A stretch of 33,362 nt of DNA from the IMG/VR virus record IMGVR_UViG_3300043099_000309, positions 1 to 33,362 of that record; one strand, given 5' to 3'. This document shows positions 1 through 7,521 of the stretch, piece after piece. Below the pieces are notes generated by a model. That model ran no database searches and was not told the origin of the DNA. It saw only the letters and a list, made by a program, of their open reading frames with translations. Position 1 is the stretch's first letter; each line of letters begins with the position of its first letter. A program made the position numbers and the translations under genes. Source of the stretch: a virus.

Positions 1-399
1 GAATCGGCTGGTCGTTCCTTCATCTCCAAAGGTGATGAACGAGTCGCTTGCCGTGACGCCTACCTTGAGGTTTCCGGAGACTTGAGCCTTTTCCTGCGGA
101 CTCGCCGTGCCGATGCCGACGCTGCCGGTCGTGCCTTTGACAAACAGCGCAATCGATGATCCTGGTGCATAGACCGTAGTGTCGCGAGACGTTGCGTATT
201 GAATCGCAAGTTCAGCCGACGATGTTGAGAGAACGTTTCCCGCAAACCGAAGAAGCCCAATTGCTACGGTGCTTCCGCTCTGCGTGATGATGCTATCGGT
301 CAGCGTCGTCCCCGAGCCACTCCACACCGGGATCGTGCCGGGGGTGCCGGAGCCGCCGACGGGAGAGCCAAGCGGGGCGGATACTGCTTTGAGTGCCAT
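1..399 (-). CDS. Tail fibre-like protein, 3' end cut off by window start
   Basis: Partial gene: 133 codons read leftward from ATG at 399 with no stop before base 1. The visible part resembles beta-structured phage fibre proteins. A Gly/Ser/Pro-rich start is followed by PVWSGSGTTLTDSII and later SVGIGTASP, a phrase common in fibres that end in an S74-type chaperone domain; the chaperone itself would lie outside the window. The start is 1 base after the stop of the 102-aa gene upstream. The central part echoes the neighbouring fibre at 720-2141 (FLPKWTAPTTLANSIV, then a G..VSIGG motif), so the two may be paralogues. A virion fibre role is inferred from composition and position in the late operon. 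Confidence 0.75.
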   Translation of the reverse strand, partial: MALKAVSAPLGSPVGGSGTPGTIPVWSGSGTTLTDSIITQSGSTVAIGLLRFAGNVLSTSSAELAIQYATSRDTTVYAPGSSIALFVKGTTGSVGIGTASPQEKAQVSGNLKVGVTASDSFITFGDEGTTSRF

Positions 400-400
400 G

Positions 401-709
401 TCAGAAGCCCTCGCCGGGGATGACCTGGAGCGAGCCGCCAGCAGCCGCCGCGACGTGCGCGAAGAACTGGTAGCCGCGCTGCTTCGTGATGGTCTTCGTC
501 TGGCCGGGGAGGATCGTGTAATCCGCGTTAAGCGACGCGGTGAGCGAGTTCGTCTCGCCGAAGCGAATCGAGCAACGCACCGCCGAGAGGTTCGTGATCT
601 CGACCGCCGAAGAGTTGTTCGGGAACGCCTGCACGGCGCTCGCAACGCCAGGAGCAACGAGGACGCCCTTACCGTAGTCGGGCGCGAATGGCTGGGTGTA
701 GTAGCTCAT
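401..709 (-). CDS. Small hypothetical virion-region protein (102 aa)
   Basis: Family not recognised. The protein has no membrane segment, no cysteine-rich motif and only one cysteine. It is rich in short beta-prone stretches, including AVEITNLSAVRCSIRFG and YTILPGQTKTI. It lies between two fibre-like genes, 10 bases after the stop of the fibre at 720-2141 and 1 base before the partial fibre. The TILPG(Q/E)T phrase also occurs in the small protein at the right end of the window (33116-33362), and the two have similar size and texture. A small head, decoration or adaptor protein is a reasonable guess from position, not from any recognised domain. Confidence 0.7.
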   Translation of the reverse strand: MSYYTQPFAPDYGKGVLVAPGVASAVQAFPNNSSAVEITNLSAVRCSIRFGETNSLTASLNADYTILPGQTKTITKQRGYQFFAHVAAAAGGSLQVIPGEGF

Positions 710-719
710 GGGTTTGGCC

Positions 720-2141
720 TCAGATCATGTAGGTGACTTGTGCGCGCAGCCCTTGGCCAGCGAGCAGCGAGAAGCTTGCAACGCCGGACTTCGCAAAACG
801 AAGCGATGTCGCTCCTCCGGTCTTTGCGATGATAAAAAACAACGAGTCGAAAACGTAGGATCCGACACTTAGATCGACCGAAGGGTGGATCGAAGCTGGA
901 ATATTGTTGAGAAAGTCAGTCGCATAAGTGTACGTGAGCGACGAACCGGCAGCGACGACAATCGTGATCTCCAGCGTCACCTGGTTGCCCGTGCGCTGAT
1001 AACGACAAGAGAACGTAACGGTGCCGACCACGCCCGCGCCGTTGTAGACCGGCGTGAAGGTGCCCTCGTCGTAAGCGTCGAGCGTGTTCGGGTCAGGGTT
1101 GCCAGGCGTCGCCGGGAGCTTGATTCCCTGCCCCGTGCCGCTGGCGATGAAGCTCGTGCCGTTCGTTGCAAGCTGCACGTTGCCCGTCGGCGAGATGTAG
1201 AGGCGATCGCCAACGATGCCGCTTGCGCACGTCGAGAACGTCAGCGAGCTCGAGCGACCCGCCGCCCAGTTTGATTGCGCGTCGAACTGGATGCGCCCGG
1301 CCTCGAAGAAGCCCGTGCCGTCGTGTGCGCGCGAGATGAAGGCGCCGAGGTCGTCGCCGGAGAGGACCGCCGCGGGGAGGAGCAGCGTTCCGCGCGCGAT
1401 GTTGGAGCGGAAGCCCGCGGTGCCCGTCGTGCCGTCGGTGTAGTTTGACGCCTCGAAGAGCGCTGTGCGGGGCGCCGTGCTCGCCGCGTTGCAGACGGAC
1501 ATCGCCGTGTCTGCGTCAGACTGGAAATTGAACTGGTTGCCGTACACCGCAAGCTTCAGCCCGGGGAGGATGTTGCCGCCGATCGAGACCTCGGTGCCGT
1601 TGTCGCGCACGATTGAGTTGGCGAGCGTCGTTGGCGCCGTCCACTTCGGGAGGAAGTCCACCGTGCCCGATCCGACGCTGGTAGGCTTCTCGGTCGTGTA
1701 CCAAGCGACGGAGAGAACGTCGTAGCGCAGCGTCAGCGAGGCGCCGGCCTGGATGCCCGTTGGGGCGCCGCCCACCGCCGTCGCGCCGTTGAGCGTGAAC
1801 GTGAGCGCGGTAACCTCCTGCGAGGTGAAGAGCACGATCTCTTGACCGTCTGCCGCGCTCGCCGCGGGCGGAAGGACGATCGTGCCCGTGGCCATCGTGC
1901 CCGTCGGCGTCAGCAGCACGAAGAGCGAGTTCGCGCCGGTCGGCAGCGTGAGCGTGAAGCCCGAGAGCGTCGGCGACGCGGTGACGCGCTCGAAGGCCGG
2001 GGACATCCACGCCTGCTCGATGTACGTGAGCAGCGTCGAGATCGACGCCTTGCGCGCGTCGCCGTTGCTTGCGGAGTACACGGGGATTTGATCGGACCCC
2101 GAGAGCTGGTTGAGTTGCGCGAGCTGGTTGATCGTTGGCAT
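720..2141 (-). CDS. Tail fibre protein
   Basis: 473 residues from ATG at 2141. The N-terminus (INQLAQLNQLSGSDQIPVYS, then NGDARKAS) matches the general style of podovirus fibre or tail-attachment starts. The middle is a low-complexity, beta-rich shaft rich in Gly, Thr, Ser and Ala. The last ~110 residues contain DEGTFTPVYNG and then YQRTGNQVTLEI, a C-terminal domain style frequent in phage fibres. It follows the gp4-like gene by 15 bases and precedes the 102-aa gene. It probably attaches to the tail and contacts the host surface. The exact fibre type (central needle versus side fibre) cannot be decided from sequence alone. Confidence 0.75.
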   Translation of the reverse strand: MPTINQLAQLNQLSGSDQIPVYSASNGDARKASISTLLTYIEQAWMSPAFERVTASPTLSGFTLTLPTGANSLFVLLTPTGTMATGTIVLPPAASAADGQEIVLFTSQEVTALTFTLNGATAVGGAPTGIQAGASLTLRYDVLSVAWYTTEKPTSVGSGTVDFLPKWTAPTTLANSIVRDNGTEVSIGGNILPGLKLAVYGNQFNFQSDADTAMSVCNAASTAPRTALFEASNYTDGTTGTAGFRSNIARGTLLLPAAVLSGDDLGAFISRAHDGTGFFEAGRIQFDAQSNWAAGRSSSLTFSTCASGIVGDRLYISPTGNVQLATNGTSFIASGTGQGIKLPATPGNPDPNTLDAYDEGTFTPVYNGAGVVGTVTFSCRYQRTGNQVTLEITIVVAAGSSLTYTYATDFLNNIPASIHPSVDLSVGSYVFDSLFFIIAKTGGATSLRFAKSGVASFSLLAGQGLRAQVTYMI

Positions 2142-2156
2142 GGCGGTCCTGTTGCT

Positions 2157-2639
2157 TCAGTCGTAGTCGATCGGGGCGTCGTTGCCCGCGAGGAGCGGAT
2201 CGACGGGATGCGGAAGGAACGGGTCGCCCTGCCACGTCCACGGCTTGTTACCAGCGCCTGCGGGCATTGTGCGCGGGAACTGCTGCTCCTGCGGCATCGC
2301 GGCGCGCACGAGGATCGTGTTGTAGGCTTCGCGCGCGGTGGCCATCGTCGCGGGCAGGACTTGCTTGCCGTAGCTCGGGGCGATGCGACACGCGAGGTTC
2401 GTGACGATCGCCTCGTTCGCGCGGTCGGGCACGCCGGTCTGCGAGTCGAGGTCGCTTTGCTGCGGCGAGAGCGGCAGCGGGTAGCCGAGGCGAATGCCGC
2501 GTTCGTTCCACTCGGCCATCATGCCGTCGAGACGACGCAACGCCGTCTGGAGGTCTTGCGGGGTCGAGTTGAACACGTAGTCGGCGAGGCCGATCTCGGT
2601 CAGCGCCGCCTCGATGTACTGCCGCTTCGTGTAGCCCAT
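2157..2639 (-). CDS. P22 gp4-like tail accessory / head-closure protein
   Basis: 160 residues from ATG at 2639. The start (GYTKRQYIEAALTEIGLADY) and the following helical pattern (LRRLDGMMAEWNERGIRLGYPLP) fit the gp4 family. That protein forms a ring under the portal, helps close the head after packaging and makes the platform for the rest of the tail. The C-terminus ends in a Pro/Asp-rich tail. Length is close to P22 gp4 (about 166 aa). I see no clear muramidase motif and do not claim that activity. The gene lies 3 bases downstream of the 117-aa gene in the leftward head operon, as expected shortly after the coat gene. Confidence 0.8.
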   Translation of the reverse strand: MGYTKRQYIEAALTEIGLADYVFNSTPQDLQTALRRLDGMMAEWNERGIRLGYPLPLSPQQSDLDSQTGVPDRANEAIVTNLACRIAPSYGKQVLPATMATAREAYNTILVRAAMPQEQQFPRTMPAGAGNKPWTWQGDPFLPHPVDPLLAGNDAPIDYD

Positions 2640-2642
2640 GGA

Positions 2643-2996
2643 TTAGCCCTCCGGCGGCGCGTTCACGTTCGCAAGCAAAGACTCGATGCGCTCGCCGAGC
2701 GTCTTGTCGCTCCAGCGCTTGTCGACCTTGATGCCGAGTTCGGCGGCCTTCGCTTCGAGCTCCGCGCGCGTCGGCGGGGCGTCGTCGTCGACGGTTACCG
2801 GAAGGTCGTCGACCGCGGGAGCATCGATCGCGGGCGCGTCAGCAGCGGCGACGGGCACGGGAGACTGAGCGGACTTCGGCGCGAGGGCGTCGGCCTTGCT
2901 CGTGCACCAGCCTTCGGCGACGCGCTTGGCGACGAGGTGCGGGGCCTCGCTGCGGTATTCGAGCCCGTGCTTTCCCTTACGGAAGACGAGAGGCAT
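2643..2996 (-). CDS. Hypothetical head-region protein with HeH/SAP-like C-terminus
   Basis: 117 residues from ATG at 2996, two bases after the TGA of the 47-aa gene. There are three parts. A basic N-terminus (PLVFRKGKHGLEYR) leads to VAKRVAEGWCTS. A disordered Ala/Pro/Asp-rich linker spans about residues 42-75. A C-terminal helical unit (TRAELEAKAAELGIKVDKRW, then SDKTLGERIESLL) resembles the short helix-extended-helix or SAP-like modules seen in phage head proteins. The module could bind DNA or a partner protein. Function is unknown; the location between coat and gp4-like genes suggests a minor head component. Confidence 0.7.
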   Translation of the reverse strand: MPLVFRKGKHGLEYRSEAPHLVAKRVAEGWCTSKADALAPKSAQSPVPVAAADAPAIDAPAVDDLPVTVDDDAPPTRAELEAKAAELGIKVDKRWSDKTLGERIESLLANVNAPPEG

Positions 2997-2997
2997 T

Positions 2998-3141
2998 TCA
3001 CTTCCCCTTCTTCGCGGCCTTCGCCTTGCGCGCCGTCGAAAGCGCGATCGCGACGGCCTGCTTCTGCGGCTTACCGGCCTTCATCTCCGTCTTGATGTTC
3101 TTCGAGACGGAGCCCTTCGAGTATCCTTTGACGAGCGGCAT
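2998..3141 (-). CDS. Small basic phage protein (47 aa)
   Basis: A short gene read from ATG at 3141 to TGA at 2998-3000. The product is very lysine-rich (MPLVKGYSKGSVSKNIKTEM, then KAGKPQKQAVAIALSTARKA, ending in a Lys-rich tail). It matches a small conserved protein I know from many phage head regions. That family typically shows K-S-x-x-x-I-x-x-N-I-x-x-E followed by KPxKQAVAIAL. No biochemical role is known to me. The stop is immediately followed by the start of the 117-aa gene. The gene is the first one after the coat-protein terminator. Confidence 0.75.
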   Translation of the reverse strand: MPLVKGYSKGSVSKNIKTEMKAGKPQKQAVAIALSTARKAKAAKKGK

Positions 3142-3165
3142 GGCGTGCACGGTAGCACGCGCAAG

Positions 3166-3201
3166 ACAAAAAAGAAGGAGCGACCGAAGCCGCTCCTCCT
3201 T
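3166..3201 (-). terminator. Intrinsic terminator after the coat gene (UUCG tetraloop)
   Basis: On the minus strand an 8-bp stem (GGAGCGGC / GTCGCTCC, one G-U pair) closes a TTCG tetraloop with the favourable C-G closing pair. A T-rich run of six consecutive Ts follows (plus-strand As at 3168-3173). Flanking AAGGA / TTCTT lets the stem extend further. It lies 19-54 bases downstream of the coat stop and before the 47-aa gene. It would reduce, but probably not abolish, transcription into the downstream tail genes. Confidence 0.85.
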
Positions 3202-3219
3202 TCTCGAATCAGTGGCGAA

Positions 3220-4530
3220 TCACTGGTCGAAGAGCAGGATGCCCGCCATCTCCGGGTTCAGGAGCGCCGTGCCGAAGAGCACGTCGACGCGGTACTCGGT
3301 GAGGCTCGAAAGCAAGTTGAATTGCTTCTGCATCACGACCTCGATGCCCTGGTCGGTCGACGCGCGCATGACGGCGACACCGGCGTTCTCGGGGATCGCG
3401 AGGCGACCCGGGAGAAGCTCGATCGCCGACCGATGCCAGAAGCAGTTGATGTCAGCGGTCGTGGTGTTCAGGAAGGTGATCTGCGCAGCCGCGAGGCCGA
3501 CGCCAGCGCGCTCGCAGTTCTTGTACTGAAGCTCGGCCTCGGTCGGCGCGTTGTCGGCGCTGATGATCGGCGGGGTGATGACGATCGTGTTACCGACGGG
3601 AGCGCCGACAACGCGGAAGGTCTTCGGCTGGCCGGTCGGGCGCTTCGTGATGAGATGCACCGCCTCGATGCCCTCGATGGTGAACGAGTCGCCGTCGTTG
3701 AAAAGGGCGCCGTTGTTCACGGTGACCGTCTGGAAGCGGTTGTCGACGTTCATCGTGCCCGCAACGCTGACCGTGGTCGCGCGCGGAACGAAGTTCGCCT
3801 GCGCGCCGTTGGTCGCGATGGTCGCGGCGCCGGGGATCTGCGTGTTGCCGGTCTGACGGAGCGCGTAGTCCTGCTTGTACGTCTCGAACGACGAGACCAT
3901 GCCGACGAACGCGCGCTCGAACGCCTTGTCGGAGCGGTTGTTCGCGCCGAAAGAGCGCGTCGTGCCGACGACGTTGCCCGCGAGGCCGTTGTACGACCGC
4001 GAGGAGAGCGAGAGGTAGCGCGAATCGCCAGGCACGCCGGTCTCGTTCATGAGCGTATCGCAGAGCGCGATGTCATCGAACGAGCCCGCCGGGGTGCCCG
4101 TCGTGACGACGAGCGAGCCGAGAGCGGTCGCCGTCTGCATCACCGCGACGTTGATGTCGGAGGCGAGCTTCTGGTTCGCGCCAGACGCGAGACGGCCTTC
4201 CTGAAGCGCGTCGCGAAGTTCGACGGAGTTCATGCCCCACGCGACGGTTTTGAGGTTCGTGATGCTCGCCGGGACGGTGAGCTGCGTCTTGTCCGAGATG
4301 GTGATCGGCGTGCCCGGCGTGGTCGTCGCCGAGGTCATGATGTACGGCTGCGGGCGCCACACGGTACCGTAGTTCGGCGAGACACCCGGCGGGAAGATCG
4401 TCGTGCGGGCCGCGTCGGTCTGGTTGTAGTTGTAGACCGAGACGTTGCGGCTCATCACGAGCGCGTCGTTGAAACCCTCGAGGAGCTGTTCGAAGGCGAC
4501 CTTCTCTTCTTTGGAAAATGCGTTGGCCAT
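3220..4530 (-). CDS. Major capsid protein, P22 coat-like
   Basis: 436 residues from ATG at 4530, with AAGGAA upstream as ribosome binding site. P22 coat is about 430 residues, so the length fits. The N-terminus (KEEKVAFEQLLEGFNDALVM, then SRNVSVYNYN) is helical. A long beta-rich middle (about 210-330) contains an inserted domain with FNDGDSFTIEGIEAVH, and the C-terminus has IEVVMQKQFN followed by YRVDVLFGTALLNPEMAGIL, as in P22-type coat proteins. It assembles the HK97-fold shell around the scaffold. It follows the scaffold gene by 18 bases and is followed by a strong terminator, which suits high expression. Confidence 0.92.
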   Translation of the reverse strand: MANAFSKEEKVAFEQLLEGFNDALVMSRNVSVYNYNQTDAARTTIFPPGVSPNYGTVWRPQPYIMTSATTTPGTPITISDKTQLTVPASITNLKTVAWGMNSVELRDALQEGRLASGANQKLASDINVAVMQTATALGSLVVTTGTPAGSFDDIALCDTLMNETGVPGDSRYLSLSSRSYNGLAGNVVGTTRSFGANNRSDKAFERAFVGMVSSFETYKQDYALRQTGNTQIPGAATIATNGAQANFVPRATTVSVAGTMNVDNRFQTVTVNNGALFNDGDSFTIEGIEAVHLITKRPTGQPKTFRVVGAPVGNTIVITPPIISADNAPTEAELQYKNCERAGVGLAAAQITFLNTTTADINCFWHRSAIELLPGRLAIPENAGVAVMRASTDQGIEVVMQKQFNLLSSLTEYRVDVLFGTALLNPEMAGILLFDQ

Positions 4531-4548
4531 TGTCGTATTCCTTAAACG

Positions 4549-5424
4549 TTACTTCGTCTGCGCTTGTGCCTTCAACTTCGCCTTGTAGGCGATGACCTTC
4601 GTGAGATCTCCGGTCTTGTCGGCCTCTTCGCGCAGGCGTTCGAGTACTTGATCATGAGAACCGCCCGCGAGGCGAGTCGTCGACTTGACGATGACTTCGG
4701 GAGCGGCGGCGGGTTTGCGTGGGTTGACCTTCAACTGAGTCTCCAGCTTGGCGACCGCGAAGGCGAACCTCACGGGGTCACTGATGGCGGCGAGCTCCTT
4801 GAGCTTTGCGGGGTCTTTGCCGATGGCGTAGGTGACGAGTGCAGGGTTCTCAGACCCGCTCACGATGATGCCTTGCTGCGTGACGTTGAGCGACTCGGTG
4901 ACGCTTGCTTCGGCGTCCTCGTAGTCGCGCACGCGGAGGGAGGCTTTCGCCTTCCCGTAGGCGTCAAGTCGCGCCTGCCATGCCTGCTTCTGCTGCTCCT
5001 CGGATTGCTTCTGCTTTGCGGCGTGCTCGTCAGCCTGCCGCTTCCGCTCGAACCATCCTGCGAGGGCAACCTCGAACTTCTCTGCGTCGTAGTCGTGGTC
5101 TTCGAGCTTGGGTTTCGCGCCGACCGCAGGCGGCTGGTTCTCGACCTGCGGCGTCTGCACCTTCGCTCGAAGCTCGCGCACCTCGCGCTGAAGCTCTCGC
5201 TCTCGTCGCCGAAGCTCGCGAACCCACGCGGGGGCGGCTTGCTTCGGCTCCTCGGCCTGCACCGGCTTGTCGCCGATGCTGACCTCGACCTCATCGTCGA
5301 TCGCGTCCTCGTCTGCCGCTTCGGCCTCCGGCGTTGTCTCGTCGGCCTGCGGTGCCTCAGGCGTCTCGCCCTCGGTCGTCTCGGTTGCGGTCGTCTCTTC
5401 GGTCGTCTCCTCGGTTTCTTCCAT
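4549..5424 (-). CDS. Scaffolding protein
   Basis: 291 residues from ATG at 5424, preceded by AGAGGG. The first ~65 residues are extremely acidic, dominated by Glu and Thr. A predicted coiled-coil of Arg/Glu (about 68-90, RELRRRERELQREVRELRAK) and a Gln/Lys-rich helical stretch (about 128-165) follow. The short basic C-terminus (VIAYKAKLKAQAQTK) fits the coat-binding helix-turn-helix of P22-type scaffolds. P22 gp8 is about 303 residues. Position between portal and coat is the classic scaffold position. It would direct procapsid assembly and then leave the head. No protease motif is visible. Confidence 0.85.
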   Translation of the reverse strand: MEETEETTEETTATETTEGETPEAPQADETTPEAEAADEDAIDDEVEVSIGDKPVQAEEPKQAAPAWVRELRRRERELQREVRELRAKVQTPQVENQPPAVGAKPKLEDHDYDAEKFEVALAGWFERKRQADEHAAKQKQSEEQQKQAWQARLDAYGKAKASLRVRDYEDAEASVTESLNVTQQGIIVSGSENPALVTYAIGKDPAKLKELAAISDPVRFAFAVAKLETQLKVNPRKPAAAPEVIVKSTTRLAGGSHDQVLERLREEADKTGDLTKVIAYKAKLKAQAQTK

Positions 5425-5460
5425 CGTGCCCTCTGCTCGGCGATAGGCTCGCCGGTGGCC

Positions 5461-7509
5461 TTACGACTGCGGGGCGGGTCGCGCGGTAGTGGCTCGCGCT
5501 ATCGCTTCGGCAGTCTTGATAGCCTGATCCTGTGCGGAAATGTTGACAGACGCAAGGGTCTTGACCGTTTCGGCCTTCGTCTTCTCGCTGTTGGCGATCG
5601 CGAGCTGCGTGTCGGCCTGCGCCTTCATCGCCTTCGCTTGCGCTTCTTGCGCGGCGGCTTGCAGGTAGAGCGCCTGCGGGTCCGGCTGCGCGTTCTGCAT
5701 CGCGGCTGCCATCTCCTGCGCCTCTTCCTCCGTCGGCTTCACGGCGCCCATCTGCACGAGCTTCTTGCGGAAGAACGCGCGCACGTCGGAGACGCCCTCG
5801 CCCTCGATGTTCATCATCGCGAGGGATTCGAGCACGGCCTTCGTCTGCGGGTCAGAGGCCACCGCGATGAGCGGCGTGAGCGTGCGCACCGTCGCGCTGC
5901 GCTTGCTCTGCGACGACGGCCCAACGTCGACGGCTACGTCGAAGCGTGCGCGCGAGAGGTCGTTCGCCATCTCGACGGCGCCCGTCTCGCCGATGGTCGG
6001 CTTCACGAGCTCGACGGCAGACGCGCCGCCTTCGGCGTCGACGGTCTTCATCGTGCGACCCTCTTCGACGTAGACCTCGCGCGCCATGCCGAGCCACACC
6101 TCGCCGCAGCGCTTCATGGCTTTGGCGAAGTTGCTCACGTAGATGAACGTTTGCATGTCGAGCCGCTGCTGCACGGCGGCGACCGTCTCCGCAGCGACGT
6201 TCGCGCGCACCTGCTCGCCGGCTTCGGCGTTGCCGAGCACGTCGCGCATGTCCTGCTCTGCGATCTGAATCAGCGCGGCAAGCGCGGGCGGAACCTGCGG
6301 CGGCTTCGTGTAGCCGAGCGGACCCGCCGGGGCTGACGAGCCGTCGGGGTTCGTCAGGCGGTTCAAGAGCAGGTACGGGAAGTTGCGCAGGTTGTCCTGC
6401 TCCCACATCCACTGGTGACCAGCGACCTGCTCGGGGTCGAAGAGCGGCTTTTCGACGGACGAGAGCGCGCTGATTTCGGCGAGCTTCGAACGCTGCATGT
6501 TCGCGATGCGCTGCGCGTCCTTCGCGAGGCGAACGTGGCCCATGCAACGTTCGATGTTGTCCACGAACCAGCGCTTGCCGTACGTGACGACGATCGGGAT
6601 GTTCGGACCCGCGATGAGGCCGAAGTCTTCGAGCACACGACCGCCGGAGAGCAGGTACTTATGAACTCGGCGAGTCTTGCGACGCTTCGACGGAAGTTCC
6701 GTTGCGCCGGTCGACGCGAGCATCTGCTCGAGGTTCTCGTCCTCGTCGAAGTCGGCGCGGGCGTACGTCTGCTCCGAGCCGTCGAGCAGGCGGAACACGC
6801 GCAGCGTCTCCGTGCGCTCTTCGACGCGGTAGTATTCCGCGATGTACACCACGTCAGGCGAGCACCAATCGAAGTACGTCTCGTAGATCTGCTTCGGCCA
6901 AGACGACGGGTTGTCTTCGAACTGCGCTTCATACTCCTCGGGCGTCATCGACGAGATGACGAAGCAGTATCGCGCATCCGACTTGTCCTGCCGCTTCGCG
7001 TCGAGGTCGAAGTAGACCGACGTGTCCGCGTCGAAGATCGGCTCGATGCGGATGCGTTGTTTCTCGTTCTCGGGGTCGAGCTCGTCTTCGAGCACCGTGC
7101 GAAGGCGCCACGCGCCCATGCCGCCGCCGACCGCTTCCTCGAACGCGTTGTCGTACGCTTCATCCGCCACCGAATCCTGCTCGTCGGCGCGGTAGAGCCC
7201 ATCGCAGAGGTCGGCGAGCTTGTCGGCCTCGCGGCCGTCCTTCGGCACGTAGTCGACCGTGATGCGGTTCGCGCGGTACTCGTTGATGATGCGCATCACG
7301 CTCAGCGCGACCTTGTTCACCTCGAGCCGCGGGCGGTTCTCGAACTGGCGTTGCAGCGGGCCTTCCCACTGCGCGCCAGCGATCGAGTAGAAGCGCCGGT
7401 CGTCGAGACACTGACGCCTCTCATCCTGAAGCGCAAATTGGATTGTGTTGAACCGGCGCAAGGCCTCGTCGTGGATGCGTGCGAGCTTCGCTTCTTTCGT
7501 CTCGGCCAT
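5461..7509 (-). CDS. Portal protein, P22 gp1-like
   Basis: 682 residues from ATG at 7509; a GTG three codons earlier (7518), just after the terminase stop, is an alternative. P22 portal is 725 residues. The N-terminal part carries the family pattern: DERRQCLDDRRFYSIAGAQW, then NRPRLEVNKV and INEYRANR. The C-terminal ~100 residues are a long Ala/Gln/Lys-rich helix (QALYLQAAAQEAQAKAMKAQ), corresponding to the barrel region of P22-type portals. It forms the dodecameric ring at one capsid vertex through which DNA is packaged and ejected. It is directly downstream of the large terminase and upstream of the scaffold. Confidence 0.92.
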   Translation of the reverse strand: MAETKEAKLARIHDEALRRFNTIQFALQDERRQCLDDRRFYSIAGAQWEGPLQRQFENRPRLEVNKVALSVMRIINEYRANRITVDYVPKDGREADKLADLCDGLYRADEQDSVADEAYDNAFEEAVGGGMGAWRLRTVLEDELDPENEKQRIRIEPIFDADTSVYFDLDAKRQDKSDARYCFVISSMTPEEYEAQFEDNPSSWPKQIYETYFDWCSPDVVYIAEYYRVEERTETLRVFRLLDGSEQTYARADFDEDENLEQMLASTGATELPSKRRKTRRVHKYLLSGGRVLEDFGLIAGPNIPIVVTYGKRWFVDNIERCMGHVRLAKDAQRIANMQRSKLAEISALSSVEKPLFDPEQVAGHQWMWEQDNLRNFPYLLLNRLTNPDGSSAPAGPLGYTKPPQVPPALAALIQIAEQDMRDVLGNAEAGEQVRANVAAETVAAVQQRLDMQTFIYVSNFAKAMKRCGEVWLGMAREVYVEEGRTMKTVDAEGGASAVELVKPTIGETGAVEMANDLSRARFDVAVDVGPSSQSKRSATVRTLTPLIAVASDPQTKAVLESLAMMNIEGEGVSDVRAFFRKKLVQMGAVKPTEEEAQEMAAAMQNAQPDPQALYLQAAAQEAQAKAMKAQADTQLAIANSEKTKAETVKTLASVNISAQDQAIKTAEAIARATTARPAPQS

Positions 7510-7521
7510 GCCTCGCACCTA

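Noticed and set aside
2896-4545. Rightward open frame of 549 codons opposite the coat gene
   Set aside because: Runs through the coat terminator and is antisense to the P22-like coat; Arg-rich shadow.
4564-6336. Long rightward open frame of 590 codons opposite scaffold and portal
   Set aside because: Arg/Leu-rich translation with no motif, directly antisense to well-recognised genes; typical GC-rich shadow.
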